Source: Mucilaginibacter flavidus (GTDB taxonomy: Bacteria; Bacteroidota; Bacteroidia; Sphingobacteriales; Sphingobacteriaceae). Taken from it: a stretch of DNA of 64,000 nt. The stretch lies in NCBI RefSeq assembly GCF_024055575.1, contig NZ_JAMXOE010000021.1, forward strand, positions 1 to 64,000. The letters run 5' to 3'. The translations under genes were made by a program, and so were the position numbers. This document shows positions 44,537 through 54,478 of this stretch, in pieces; the stretch's first letter is position 1, and the number at the start of each line of letters is the position of its first letter. The notes under the pieces are model-generated. The model searched no databases. It saw only the letters and a list, made by a program, of their open reading frames with translations, and was not told where the DNA came from.

Positions 44537-45207
44537 TCAAATGTATCATTATTGATGACGAACCGCTGGCGCTGGAAATACTGGAGCATTTCATCAGCCG
44601 TACGCCACAATTGGAATTAGTGGCCAAATGCGGTAATGCCATTGACGCTTTTAAGCTACTGCATGAGCAGCAGGTTGACCTGATGTTCCTGGATATTAAA
44701 ATGCCCGGCATTAGCGGACTGGATTTTGCCGCCTCTCTGAAAAACCCGCCCGCTATTATTTTCACAACCGCCTTTGCAGAACATGCCGTTAAAGGTTTCG
44801 AGCTGGATGCCGTTGATTACCTGCTTAAACCCATTACCTACGAACGGTTTGAGAAAAGCATTAATAAACTCGTGAAAGTATGGCAACCCGAAACCGAAGC
44901 GCCTAAAGACTACACTTACTTTAAAGTATCGGGGCGGTTGCTTAAAATTCAGCATGCAGAGCTATTCTATGCACAGTCGGTTAAGGATTATATTTTGATA
45001 TGTACAAAAACCGGCAACCACCTGGTGCACATGACCATGAAATACCTGGTTGAATTGCTTCCTTCACCGGCATTTCTGCGGGTGCACCGCTCCTACCTGG
45101 TTAACCTGTCGCTGATTAACCTGGTGGATAAAAACAGCATCCAGGTTGGTAATAAACGTATTCCTGTTGGTGAAAACTATAGGGATAATTTGGAAAAGAT
45201 TGGATGA
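44533..45207 (+). CDS. LytTR-type response regulator
   Basis: 224 residues. The receiver domain has the acidic pair in IIIDDEP, phospho-acceptor Asp54 in MFLDIKMPG and the Lys in LLKPIT. The LytTR DNA-binding domain follows (FLRVHRSYLVNLSLIN). It is the partner of the preceding kinase, with overlapping genes. Confidence 0.93.
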   Translation: MIKCIIIDDEPLALEILEHFISRTPQLELVAKCGNAIDAFKLLHEQQVDLMFLDIKMPGISGLDFAASLKNPPAIIFTTAFAEHAVKGFELDAVDYLLKPITYERFEKSINKLVKVWQPETEAPKDYTYFKVSGRLLKIQHAELFYAQSVKDYILICTKTGNHLVHMTMKYLVELLPSPAFLRVHRSYLVNLSLINLVDKNSIQVGNKRIPVGENYRDNLEKIG

Positions 45208-45247
45208 TTGTGCGGTTTGAATGGTGTAGGCAAAGACTATCATAGTC

Positions 45248-45271
45248 GTTCAAAGTTTGGGAACTTCGAAC
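45248..45271. repeat. REP-like hairpin, second copy
   Basis: GTTCAAAG (45248-45255), an 8-base loop, and CTTCGAAC (45264-45271), with one G-A mismatch or wobble, matching the element at 40678-40701 in design and flank. Confidence 0.5.
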
Positions 45272-45317
45272 AGCGGGGAGCTATAGCTTAAATTGTTAAT
45301 GTTTTTTGACGTGAATC

Positions 45318-45375
45318 GTGAGCGTGCCGCTCACAACCGTTCCTGTCAAGGCGTCTGCGCCTGGACAGGAACGGT
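45318..45375. repeat. Twin hairpin between convergent genes
   Basis: GTGAGC-GTGCC-GCTCAC (45318-45334) is followed at once by a 12-bp perfect stem, ACCGTTCCTGTC (45336-45347) with GACAGGAACGGT (45364-45375), which has an inner GGCG-TCTG-CGCC helix. It could terminate both convergent genes or belong to the REP-like repeats. No long T run follows on the plus strand. Confidence 0.5.
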
Positions 45376-45391
45376 ATAATTTTAAAGGAAC

Positions 45392-46747
45392 TCAATTGGC
45401 TATATTCAGCGTCTTGTTCTCTTTTTTTAATTCCTTTTTTATGCCGGCCATTAATTCCTGCTTCGTCGCTACCGAATCATTACGGCCGATGGCAGCCAAC
45501 GCACAGAAACGTAATACGTTAATGATGGCCCCACCTGTCAGTTCGTATTCTTCGGCAATTTTTTCAATGTCGATATCAGGGTGCAAGGTGCATTTTCCTG
45601 AAAAAGCGCCTTGCCAAAGCAGGCGTCGTTCTTCTGTCGTTGGCATCGTAAAATGAATAATAGCCTGAAACCGGCGTATAAAAGCATCATCCATATTTGC
45701 CAGCAGGTTTGAGGCCAGGATCACAACGCCCGGAAAATCTTCAATCCTTTGTAGCAGATATGCGGTTTGTTGGTTGGCATGCCTGTCTCTTGATGAATTG
45801 GCGACCGTATGTTTCCCGAATAAAGCATCGCTCTCGTCAAAAAACAATATCCAGTCCTTATGCTGTGCTATATCAAATATCTTTGATAAATTCTTTTCAG
45901 TTTCATCTATATATTTTGATACAATTATTGACAGGTCCACTTTATAAACATCCCGCCCGGAAGCTTTTCCGATGAGGGTAGCGGTTAGGGTTTTGCCTGT
46001 ACCGGGGGGGCCGTAAAACAAAGCCCTGTAACCTGGCTTTATTTGTTTAAAAAGCCCCCAGTCTTCCATCAATGTTGTGCCATGTTGCAACCATGCGTTA
46101 ATCTCGGCTACCTGCTCCATCACTGAATCATCCAACACAATATCATCCCATTCCATGTTGGTGGTTATTTTTTGGGCCGGAAATGAAGCGCTGTTTTCTA
46201 GCCTGAAATGCTCGCCGGTAATAAAATAGTGTAGCCAGCGCTCACTTAAACCAAGCACCCCACTAAACTGCGGCACATGGGCCTCTGTTTTGCCCAGTAT
46301 AAGCACTTCCTCTTTCATTAAAATGCTGTCCTCGCCAAGTGTGTTCATTACGCTGATCCGTAATCCAGGTTCAGTAGCTGTTACCAGGAAACAAAAAGTT
46401 TGGCCGGTTGGCAAAAACCCGCTGTAGCTTCTATCGGTTATCCCGCCAAATTCTGTAAAGCCCCGATCATAAATTTGGTTTTTCCCAAAAAAAACATCCA
46501 GCGCTTCGGGGCGTATGTGCGGCGCCATGGCAAGGGCAATGGCAAGCCTGGCGTATGTATCCAACCCCCATGTATTAACAATTTCTGCATAAGGGCAATC
46601 AAGCCCTGATAAATCGGGCACTGGGATTTCGGTCCAGTGTTTTTCGTGGCCTTCCTGCAACAGGTAAGTACTAATCACCTGGCTGATCACACTTTGCAGC
46701 CAGTCCAGTTCTTTATGTAGTATCAAGATGGCGCTTTCAGTTTCCAT
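45392..46747 (-). CDS. AAA+ ATPase of the type found with contractile injection systems
   Basis: 451 residues. The N-terminal 200 residues resemble the winged-helix part found in these ATPases (LAMAPHIRPEALDVFF, DRGFTEFGG). The AAA+ module has Walker A GPPGTGKT (246-253), Walker B ILFFDESD (300-307) and an arginine finger region FIRRFQ. Related proteins occur in extracellular contractile injection clusters (Afp15-like). No sheath, baseplate or spike genes are in the window, so this is an orphan here. Alternative: a chaperone for another large complex. Confidence 0.8.
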   Translation of the reverse strand: METESAILILHKELDWLQSVISQVISTYLLQEGHEKHWTEIPVPDLSGLDCPYAEIVNTWGLDTYARLAIALAMAPHIRPEALDVFFGKNQIYDRGFTEFGGITDRSYSGFLPTGQTFCFLVTATEPGLRISVMNTLGEDSILMKEEVLILGKTEAHVPQFSGVLGLSERWLHYFITGEHFRLENSASFPAQKITTNMEWDDIVLDDSVMEQVAEINAWLQHGTTLMEDWGLFKQIKPGYRALFYGPPGTGKTLTATLIGKASGRDVYKVDLSIIVSKYIDETEKNLSKIFDIAQHKDWILFFDESDALFGKHTVANSSRDRHANQQTAYLLQRIEDFPGVVILASNLLANMDDAFIRRFQAIIHFTMPTTEERRLLWQGAFSGKCTLHPDIDIEKIAEEYELTGGAIINVLRFCALAAIGRNDSVATKQELMAGIKKELKKENKTLNIAN

Positions 46748-46869
46748 AGTTCAAAAATAATTTTTCGATATCTTCGGGGTCAGCCCCACTGTCCGGGCTG
46801 TGTCTGCGGACTACTATGTCTATAGCAGTTTACAACTACAGCAGGCTTTTCAAATTTCCTTACCGCCTA

Positions 46870-48330
46870 TTACTTATTCTTAGCCAGCCAATCCGCATAC
46901 TTCTGTTTTAGAAACTGGTAGCCGTCTTTTACATATTCGGGCGATGAAACTGTAAAGTGGTCGCCAGGGTAATATGCAAACTGGAATTTTGAATTTAGTT
47001 TCTTCATTTCACCGTCCAGCAGCACTACCGCATAGTTTAAAAGGAAATTGTCCTGTTTGCCTACCGAGATGCGCAGCTTGCCGTCCAGGTCGGGTTTTAT
47101 TTGATCCCACTTGGTGCGCAGGTACAACGAGATGTCGTAATTTTTCCAGTACGAAACCACAGCGGTATCTATCTCGCCGGTTGCGTAGTTGCAAAGCTGC
47201 TGTGGCGCTCCGTCGGCCCCTTTTTTGCTGAAGACAAAGTTAAACGAGTGCATTTGTTCGCCGCGGTATACCGCGTTTTCAGCCAGGTAAATGTCCTTCA
47301 TAGTAACCCATGGGAAAAATCCGGCAATCGTAGCAACTGAATTAAGCGTGCTGTCTTTACCATAAAACATATTTTTATCGGCGTAGAGGTTAATCTTTTG
47401 AAAGCTTCTGAAATCAACCGGGTCGGGCGAGCTTGACCAGGTACCATCAAAAACCTTTGGGTAATGTGTTTGCAGCCAGGCTACCGTCCAGCCGCCGCTG
47501 CTGTGGCCAGTCAGCAATTTCGCTCCATTGCAACGGAATTGTTTTTCGAGCGCGGGGATAAATTCTGTTGTTAACGCATCGCCCCAGGGGCCATTGTTAT
47601 CGCTGTTGGCATAAACGCTGTGCCCGCCGGAGCAGTTACCATCAAGGTAAACCGTAATAACCGGGATAGTGTCAATGGGCGCGCCCGGCACAGTCGACCC
47701 CGAATAGCGGTGATAATCGCCGCCATAACCTGAGACCTTGAAAAGCACAGGGAATTTCCTATTTGGGTCCGAACTATATTCCTTCGGTAAAATAACGGCT
47801 GCATCAACTGTTACCGGCCTTCCCTGCGATTTGGTGAGCAATGCCGATGGCACCCTTAACTCTTTAACCACCGCTGTCTCCTTAAATTCAGGTGCGGGGA
47901 TAACCTTGTCTGCTAATAAATGATATACCAATTTAGTGTTTTTGTCGATATCGACCTTTATCGGTTCGCTGTATATGTTCCCCGGACTTTCGGCTATGGC
48001 GCGACCGCCTAAGTTTTTGTCCCATACTACTTCAGCGTAATACGGCCCGCGCTGGATATCGGTAAGTGCTGCAGGGTAGCTGTTGGCGTCATCGTTTATT
48101 TTAACAGTGCCGCCGGGTTTTATATTTTTTACATATACCGAAAAGTAGGCCGTTTTGCCGAAACCCACCATGCCGCCTGTTGGAGCCTTGTCTTTCGACA
48201 GGTACAAAACAACATAGCCGGTAAACGGCTGGCTGGAACCGGGAGAAACGTAGCTTACCTCGAACTGTTGCGCAAACGCACCAGTAATAACTGACGAAAC
48301 AAGTAAAAGGCTGAATAAGATTTTTTTCAT
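46870..48330 (-). CDS. Secreted alpha/beta-hydrolase esterase (enterochelin-esterase-like)
   Basis: 486 residues from the ATG at 48330 (signal peptide MKKILFSLLLVSSVITGAFAQ). The hydrolase core has a nucleophile elbow GHSSGG, an oxyanion/strand region PVITVYLDG, and a C-terminal His in YPGDHFTV. The N-terminal 170 residues form a beta-rich domain, as in ferri-siderophore esterase-like proteins. It may remove acyl groups from polysaccharides or cleave esters outside the cell. The longer frame from 48426 overlaps the next gene and is unlikely. Confidence 0.85.
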   Translation of the reverse strand: MKKILFSLLLVSSVITGAFAQQFEVSYVSPGSSQPFTGYVVLYLSKDKAPTGGMVGFGKTAYFSVYVKNIKPGGTVKINDDANSYPAALTDIQRGPYYAEVVWDKNLGGRAIAESPGNIYSEPIKVDIDKNTKLVYHLLADKVIPAPEFKETAVVKELRVPSALLTKSQGRPVTVDAAVILPKEYSSDPNRKFPVLFKVSGYGGDYHRYSGSTVPGAPIDTIPVITVYLDGNCSGGHSVYANSDNNGPWGDALTTEFIPALEKQFRCNGAKLLTGHSSGGWTVAWLQTHYPKVFDGTWSSSPDPVDFRSFQKINLYADKNMFYGKDSTLNSVATIAGFFPWVTMKDIYLAENAVYRGEQMHSFNFVFSKKGADGAPQQLCNYATGEIDTAVVSYWKNYDISLYLRTKWDQIKPDLDGKLRISVGKQDNFLLNYAVVLLDGEMKKLNSKFQFAYYPGDHFTVSSPEYVKDGYQFLKQKYADWLAKNK

Positions 48331-48374
48331 TTTATATTGAATTTTTGATAGCACAAATAAAGGCGGAATTTTCG

Positions 48375-48677
48375 TTATTGAGCACATGTTGGACAAGCGC
48401 TTGAAGAAAAGGTCAGCAAAATCCACACAATTATTTGTATAAATAAATAAATTAGTTCGGTTTTAAAAAAGGAAAACGGAATTTTTCTGAATAAACGATT
48501 ATAAAACATTACCAAAATAAAAATCAAAAAAATTAGTATTTCCAGCATGTTAATATAAAAAAAATACATATCCAGAAAGTGTACATTTTTTACAAAAAGG
48601 TAGTTAATTATCCAGCAAACACCAAAAAAAATAGCTGATCCGAATATAATTCTGAAAATAACCTTGAATACTCCCAT
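48375..48677 (-). CDS. Small integral membrane protein
   Basis: 100 residues with three predicted membrane helices (about 5-28, 38-60, 74-92). It ends with a SACPTCAQ tail bearing a CxxC-like pair. It is upstream of the esterase on the same strand with a 44-bp gap. No family recognised. Confidence 0.6.
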   Translation of the reverse strand: MGVFKVIFRIIFGSAIFFGVCWIINYLFVKNVHFLDMYFFYINMLEILIFLIFILVMFYNRLFRKIPFSFFKTELIYLFIQIIVWILLTFSSSACPTCAQ

Positions 48678-48815
48678 ATTTTAAATTTTTCGGACCTGTA
48701 AAATAAACTGTGTCACGCCCGGGCAGGCTCCGACACCATGGGTTGATTGGGTTAAATTTAGGAAAATATTGGAGGAACGGATTATGGGTATGATTTTTAA
48801 AATTAACTTAGCTAC

Positions 48816-49112
48816 ATGAAGGTGCTATATCGCTGGCGTTGCCAAATGGAAATCCCAATGCTTGATGAGGCGGAGTATGGGAAGGCTGCGCAACTTTACC
48901 GAAATGCATTTCACACCAGCGGTACTATCCAACAACGAATGCAACCGTTATTAGAATATTACAAAGAAGTTACCGGAATTGATGAAACCGTCCCAAATGC
49001 AGTTATGCATCATAGAATAAGCATATATGGCCCTCCCTGTGAAAGTTGCGGCAAAAATTACAGAACGCCTTTAGCCTCATTTTGTGCCGCTTGCGGGCAT
49101 AGAAGAAATTAG
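48816..49112 (+). CDS. Small zinc-ribbon protein
   Basis: 98 residues. The C terminus has CESCGKNYRTPLASFCAACG, two CxxC pairs 13 residues apart, a zinc-ribbon pattern. The N-terminal part is helical (PLLEYYKEVTGI). An isolated gene; function unknown. A DNA- or protein-binding role is typical of such ribbons. Confidence 0.65.
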   Translation: MKVLYRWRCQMEIPMLDEAEYGKAAQLYRNAFHTSGTIQQRMQPLLEYYKEVTGIDETVPNAVMHHRISIYGPPCESCGKNYRTPLASFCAACGHRRN

Positions 49113-49178
49113 TAAATAACTAATATACATCTAAGTAAATGTGCGCGGTTTTAAGTTAAATACCAAGGTTGAGCAAAT

Positions 49179-51353
49179 CTAAATTTGTAAATGAATTGTA
49201 AAAACCGTGTACTCGTCTTCTTGGGAATCAACAATAAGCTCACCTCCATGCCCCTTCACAATTATATCATAAGACAGCGACAATCCCAAGCCAGTGCCCT
49301 GGCCGGTAGGTTTAGTTGTAAAAAACGGTTGCATTATTTTTTCCTTGATAGCGTCCGGAATACCCATGCCATTATCTTTTACTTGAATAACCAATTTCTT
49401 ACGCTCAACATAAGTCGATACCCTAACTTCGGGTTTATAATTAACTAATTTCATTTGGTGTTTTTGATTTACAGCATAAAAAGCATTGTTGAACAGGTTT
49501 ATTAATACTCTGCCAATATCCTGCGGTATCACGTTTATCTTAGGTTGGTTGGAATCAAAATCAGTAACCAATTCAACACTAAAGGTGTTATCTTTTGATC
49601 TTAGCCCTTGGTAAGCCAGCCGCAAATATTCGTCGACAAGTTGGTTAATATTAGTCAGCTCACTCGTACCGCTGGTAGTTTTGCTGTGCAATAGCATGCT
49701 TTTAACAATGGCATCAGCTCGTTTGCCATGGTAGTTTATTTTTTCAAGGTTCTGTTTAATATCTTGTGCTATAACTTTTGCTTCATTTGCATTGCCCTTT
49801 TCAAGTTCTTGCTCCATCTCATCTATAAGTTCGGTGCTTACTTCTGAAAAGTTGTTTACAAAATTTAATGGGTTTTGAATTTCGTGGGCTATACCTGCGG
49901 TAAGTTCGCCCAGTGTAGCCAATTTCTCTTTTTGGATCAGCTGCGACTGCGTCGACCTTAGTTCGATAAGCGATTGACTTAATTCGTTTGTTCTTTCATG
50001 TACCTGTATCTCCAAACGCTCGTTTTGAGCTTCCAAAATTTCCTGCTTTTCCTTCTCCTGGAGAATATTCTTAGCAGATAATTCCTCTATTTCGTGGAGC
50101 TTTTCATTTAACGAACGGTTGGTATAAGCGAAATCGAGACCGAGAAAAATTGAAACAGCTAAGGGAATGCTTAAAAATGAGAGAATATAAAAAACGATCC
50201 TGGTGATTGACAAATCAATCAGAAAAGAACTATTTGGCAAAAGTGCATAGGTAAAGAATATGGAAAAAAATATGAAATAACATATTGTCCCTGCCAAAAT
50301 GATCCACGCGCCCCTGATCTTTACTTTGGTAGCCTGGTAGGCAATACGTGTTAAACCCATTCCAATAAAGATTTCCATTAGTGCACCGCCAAGTTTCCAT
50401 CCAACATTATATGGCCATGTATTTAAAAATACACTAATAATGGAAAGAATCACCAACACCCAATATGCCTTATCTTTTTGCCTGGCGAGCAAATTATACA
50501 GCGCCGAAAGGAGGAAAACATTACATGCAAGCCGCAGGTCCATCGAAAAATTTGCAAGAAAAAATTTAGAGGCGACGAGGTTTGATCCGCTAAAGAAATA
50601 ATGCTGCACAATATTGAACAACAGAAATCCCAGGGCATAAATACAGAACGACAGGTTTGCTTTTTGAGTGGGGTAAAACAAAAAAAAGGCGAAATGAAGA
50701 ATAATTAATATCATACAGGCCCCCATGATAAAATAATGCATAAATAGCATTGAACCTGTGCCTGATTGAAACTGATCTATTGCACCATCTACCGTCAATA
50801 GCTGTATTTGCACAGCAAAATTTCGGGTTTCATACATGGTCGTGTATCTTACGCCGGGCTGTAAAACATACCGAACCGCCAATACATGTGTTGCCCTTTC
50901 AGAAATGGCAAAGGATAACGGTTTGTAAATAGGATCGTATGCTATTATTTTTTCGGGGTCGTTACTGATTACACCAAACCGGTGTATCAATCTTCCATCT
51001 ACGTACAATTCTGAGGCACCCGAGATCTGCATTACTGCTGCCAGGTTTTTATCCTCCAAACTATCAAATGCAAAACGCAAACGGAACCAGCCAATAACTC
51101 CCGGTTTTAATAATGGCAATTGATGGATATCCTGCATCGGATTTACCAATGCCCATTTGGTATCATCAAAACCCGGATTTGCCCAATCAGGGTTATCGCC
51201 ATTGGTATATCGCCATCCCTTATCAAGCATAATTCCTTTAGCCGATAATTTCCCAAGGTGCACAATTCCCGGGTTATCCTGCCCAAAACCATGGTTAATA
51301 ATGCATGCCATGAGCGTGATAATACCGGAAATGATTTTAATAATTATTTTCAT
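49179..51353 (-). CDS. 7TM sensor histidine kinase, copy A of a tandem pair
   Basis: 724 residues. A signal peptide (1-24) and an extracellular jelly-roll-like ligand-binding domain (30-190) come first. About seven membrane helices (200-410) and a coiled coil (415-465) follow. The HisKA domain has the phospho-accepting His490 in ELTAGIAHEIQNPLNF, and the HATPase has NLFNNAFYAV and GTGLGLSLSYDI. It ends with no receiver domain. It is the second of two duplicate genes 8 bp apart. It must pass phosphate to a separate regulator, and none of the HisKA-partner type is adjacent. Confidence 0.9.
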   Translation of the reverse strand: MKIIIKIISGIITLMACIINHGFGQDNPGIVHLGKLSAKGIMLDKGWRYTNGDNPDWANPGFDDTKWALVNPMQDIHQLPLLKPGVIGWFRLRFAFDSLEDKNLAAVMQISGASELYVDGRLIHRFGVISNDPEKIIAYDPIYKPLSFAISERATHVLAVRYVLQPGVRYTTMYETRNFAVQIQLLTVDGAIDQFQSGTGSMLFMHYFIMGACMILIILHFAFFLFYPTQKANLSFCIYALGFLLFNIVQHYFFSGSNLVASKFFLANFSMDLRLACNVFLLSALYNLLARQKDKAYWVLVILSIISVFLNTWPYNVGWKLGGALMEIFIGMGLTRIAYQATKVKIRGAWIILAGTICYFIFFSIFFTYALLPNSSFLIDLSITRIVFYILSFLSIPLAVSIFLGLDFAYTNRSLNEKLHEIEELSAKNILQEKEKQEILEAQNERLEIQVHERTNELSQSLIELRSTQSQLIQKEKLATLGELTAGIAHEIQNPLNFVNNFSEVSTELIDEMEQELEKGNANEAKVIAQDIKQNLEKINYHGKRADAIVKSMLLHSKTTSGTSELTNINQLVDEYLRLAYQGLRSKDNTFSVELVTDFDSNQPKINVIPQDIGRVLINLFNNAFYAVNQKHQMKLVNYKPEVRVSTYVERKKLVIQVKDNGMGIPDAIKEKIMQPFFTTKPTGQGTGLGLSLSYDIIVKGHGGELIVDSQEDEYTVFTIHLQI

Positions 51354-51360
51354 CGTGCGA

Positions 51361-53499
51361 TTATCTTATAGGAATTGTGATAATAAACTCTGCCCCCTCG
51401 CCCTCAATACTATTAACCTTTATATTTCCTCCATGTCCTTTTACTATCATATCATACGCTAAAGATAAACCTAAACCAATGCCCTCGCCTGTAGGTTTCG
51501 TAGTAAAAAATGGCTGCATTATTTTTTCCTTAATAGCGTCAGCTACGCCAACACCATTATCTTTTACTTTAATTACAATCTGCTCATTTTCTGCAAGTGT
51601 GGTTACGGATACTTGCGACTGGTAATCAAATTCCACAGTTTTAGATTTTTGCCTTACACTATAAAATGCGTTATTAAATAAGTTGAGCAACACTCTGCCA
51701 ATGTCCAGCGGTATTACATTAATTTGGGGCAAATCAAGATCAAGGTCGGTCGCCATTTCGGCATTAAAACTTTTGTCCTTTGATCTTAACCCATGGTAAG
51801 CCAAACGGAAATATTCATCGGCAAGGGCATTAATGTTAGTAAGCTGTTTACTACCGCTACCGGATTGGCTGTGCAACAGCATGCCTTTTACAATGGCATC
51901 AGCACGTTTGCCGTGATAGTTTATTTTTTCAAGGTTTTGTTTTACATCCTCCGCTATTGCTTTAGCTTCATCGGTATTCCCACCATCAAGCTCCTGTTTC
52001 ATATCAGCAATAAGTTCGGTGCTTACTTCAGAAAAATTATTTACAAAATTCAATGGGTTTTGTATCTCGTGGGCAATGCCGGCAGTAAGTTCACCCAAAG
52101 AAGCCATTTTTTCGGCTTGAATAAGTTGCGTTTGCGTTTCTTGCAGATGAGTAAGCGATTGGTTAAGTTCTGAGGTTCTTTCCCTCACTTTCGTTTCCAA
52201 TAATTCATTTTGAAAAGACAATAGTTCCTGTTTTTCTTGTTCCTGCGCAATTGTTTGCGCGGACAATTGCTCAACTTGATGTAGTTTTATTTGAAGAAGC
52301 CGGCTGTCTAACGCAAATTCACGACCTAAAAATATAGAAATACCTAATGGAGGCCCTAAAGTTGCCAAGTAAATAGAAGCAATATAAGGTACAAGACGTA
52401 TCGTAGGAAAGTCGCCGGCAAAATATAAATTAATAATTGTACCGATAAGCCCGATCAGGAAACCAGCCGAAACAAGTATAGCGCCCCTTCTTTTATACCA
52501 TATTGCTTTTAGAGCGAGTAATAGTTCGGTACCTGTAACAATCACTATCACTACAAAATATATGTTGAATTTTTGAAAACTGAAAACAAAGTCAGTTATG
52601 CCAACTACCGCTATGAAGATCAAAAGCTTATAATACCAACCCGAATTAAACTTAAAAAGTGTATTCAAAGCTTTTATCCCCAATAAAGCGCTGATAACAT
52701 AAAATGGCGAACCGATCAAAACATTATAGATCCAAATTTTAATAAGTTGCGGCAAGGTACCAATGCATGAAGAAAATAGAAAAATAGCGAAACATAAAGC
52801 ATAAGCGGCGAAATACAGATTGCCCTTGTTTTTAGTATTATAACGAAATAATATAATATGCAGGATACTTAATAAAACTAAAATACTGAATCCTACCAGC
52901 AATGCGGTTTGGATATCATTACCCTGGTTAATATTATTAATAATTTGTGGTCCGTTTACAAAACGTGCGTCTATGATCGGTGGGAACAGGTAGCCGTTGA
53001 AATATTTAAGATCAGACTCGTGAGCAAACCTAACAGCCAAAACTTGTACGTTGCTGTCCGTTAATGGCAATTCGATAGGGCTGAGATCAAAAACTCCGTT
53101 GCCTAACTTTGAACGGCTATCGATAACTCCTCTTTGGGCTATTAATTTGCCGTTCAAAAACACTTCCAAAGCCGGGCTCTGTGCAACTATAATTGCTGCA
53201 TTTCTTCGTAAACCGGGCGCAATACTGAGTTTTATTCTTAACCAGCCAATACCCTGCTGTGCTGCTTTTGGTAAATTAGGTAAGCGCAAAGCGGGGTTTA
53301 AAAGCTGCCAATTATTATCATTATAATCGGTTTTGGCAAAGGCAGGATCATCGCCAGTTTGAAACTTCCATCCATGGTGAAGATAAAATCCATTACCGGA
53401 TAATTTATCGATTACTATTACACCCGAAGTGTCATTTTTTATGGCAGCCGTAGCAATTGAAGAAAAAAGAAGAGAAAGGATAAATAAAAACTTATTCAT
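51361..53499 (-). CDS. 7TM sensor histidine kinase, copy B of a tandem pair
   Basis: 712 residues from the ATG at 53499 (MNKFLFILSLLFSSIATA, a signal peptide). The design is the same as in the downstream copy: extracellular beta domain, seven membrane helices, coiled coil, HisKA with His477 in the same ELTAGIAHEIQNPLNF motif, and HATPase. The kinase halves are close to identical over long stretches while the sensor halves differ more, so the pair arose by duplication and the sensors diverged. Confidence 0.9.
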   Translation of the reverse strand: MNKFLFILSLLFSSIATAAIKNDTSGVIVIDKLSGNGFYLHHGWKFQTGDDPAFAKTDYNDNNWQLLNPALRLPNLPKAAQQGIGWLRIKLSIAPGLRRNAAIIVAQSPALEVFLNGKLIAQRGVIDSRSKLGNGVFDLSPIELPLTDSNVQVLAVRFAHESDLKYFNGYLFPPIIDARFVNGPQIINNINQGNDIQTALLVGFSILVLLSILHIILFRYNTKNKGNLYFAAYALCFAIFLFSSCIGTLPQLIKIWIYNVLIGSPFYVISALLGIKALNTLFKFNSGWYYKLLIFIAVVGITDFVFSFQKFNIYFVVIVIVTGTELLLALKAIWYKRRGAILVSAGFLIGLIGTIINLYFAGDFPTIRLVPYIASIYLATLGPPLGISIFLGREFALDSRLLQIKLHQVEQLSAQTIAQEQEKQELLSFQNELLETKVRERTSELNQSLTHLQETQTQLIQAEKMASLGELTAGIAHEIQNPLNFVNNFSEVSTELIADMKQELDGGNTDEAKAIAEDVKQNLEKINYHGKRADAIVKGMLLHSQSGSGSKQLTNINALADEYFRLAYHGLRSKDKSFNAEMATDLDLDLPQINVIPLDIGRVLLNLFNNAFYSVRQKSKTVEFDYQSQVSVTTLAENEQIVIKVKDNGVGVADAIKEKIMQPFFTTKPTGEGIGLGLSLAYDMIVKGHGGNIKVNSIEGEGAEFIITIPIR

Positions 53500-53671
53500 T
53501 GCGTCGGTAGTTTGAAACAATCGTAATTTTTTGATCTTTAGTAGCGAAATGAATGATACCCGATTCTACCTCAACAATTAACTCACTTTAAACACAACCA
53601 AATTAAAAAATTAAAAGTAGGTTTTAAATTCAATATCAGTTCTTTTAATAAATAATATCCTAATTTTACGT

Positions 53672-54418
53672 TTACAACCAACCAAATTTTTCTATTAGCC
53701 TTTCCTTTTGATTGCGGGCAACAGGTATGTTTTTATCGTTCGAAAGGGTTAGGTAATTACCTTCGCCACGTACATACTTTTTAATGTGATCAAGGTTGAC
53801 CAGGTATTGGCGGTGTACCCTTAAAAAATTCCGTTCTTCTAATACCTCCTGTATGTCGCCCAGGGTTTTGGCTACGGTATGCTGCTGGCCGCCAAGCATA
53901 GTAAAGCGGGTATAATTATTGTCCGACTCGCAATAGATCACATTTTTTATCTCTACAAAAGTTACCCCGTTTTGAAAAGGCAATGCAATTTTATCGGGAA
54001 ACGCTTTTTCTCCGCCCTGCAATTGCTGTTTAAGCAGGCTAAGCTGCTGTTTATCGGGCCATTTGCGTTGCTCGGCCTTTTCTACAGCGGTTTTCAGGTC
54101 TTTTCCGTCAATAGGTTTAAGCAGGTAATCCAATGCACTAAAGCGAAATGCTTTAACTGCAAACTGATCATAAGCAGTTACAAAAACAAGGCTGAAATTA
54201 ATTTGACCTATTTTTTCCAATAGCTGAAAGCCGTTCATTACCGGCATTTCGATATCAAGGAACACCAGGTCGGGCAGTAGCGCGGTTATTTTTAAAAGGC
54301 CTTCCTGGCTGTCGGTACATTCGGCTACTACCTGTATCTGCGGGCAATACATTTTTAGCTGCAAGGCCAATAGCTTTACGCAATCCGGTTCATCATCTAT
54401 AATAATAGCTTTAAGCAT
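53672..54418 (-). CDS. LytTR-type response regulator
   Basis: 248 residues. The receiver has IIIDDEP, Asp55 in LVFLDIEMPV, and LLKPID. The LytTR DNA-binding domain has FLRVHRQYLVNLDHIKK. It follows an AraC gene (61 bp) and, further up, a LytS-type kinase on the same strand, its probable cognate sensor. The two HisKA kinases downstream are less likely partners because LytTR regulators pair with LytS-type kinases. Confidence 0.9.
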   Translation of the reverse strand: MLKAIIIDDEPDCVKLLALQLKMYCPQIQVVAECTDSQEGLLKITALLPDLVFLDIEMPVMNGFQLLEKIGQINFSLVFVTAYDQFAVKAFRFSALDYLLKPIDGKDLKTAVEKAEQRKWPDKQQLSLLKQQLQGGEKAFPDKIALPFQNGVTFVEIKNVIYCESDNNYTRFTMLGGQQHTVAKTLGDIQEVLEERNFLRVHRQYLVNLDHIKKYVRGEGNYLTLSNDKNIPVARNQKERLIEKFGWL

Positions 54419-54478
54419 TGTGGTATCTGTAAATTTTCTCTTTGATGTCGCGATATCTAAATTATTTAAGATGTAAGA

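Noticed and set aside
46769..46806. GC-rich inverted stretch around GGGGTCAGCCCC
   Set aside because: The stem is only four to five bases and no second copy was seen, so it is not listed as a repeat.
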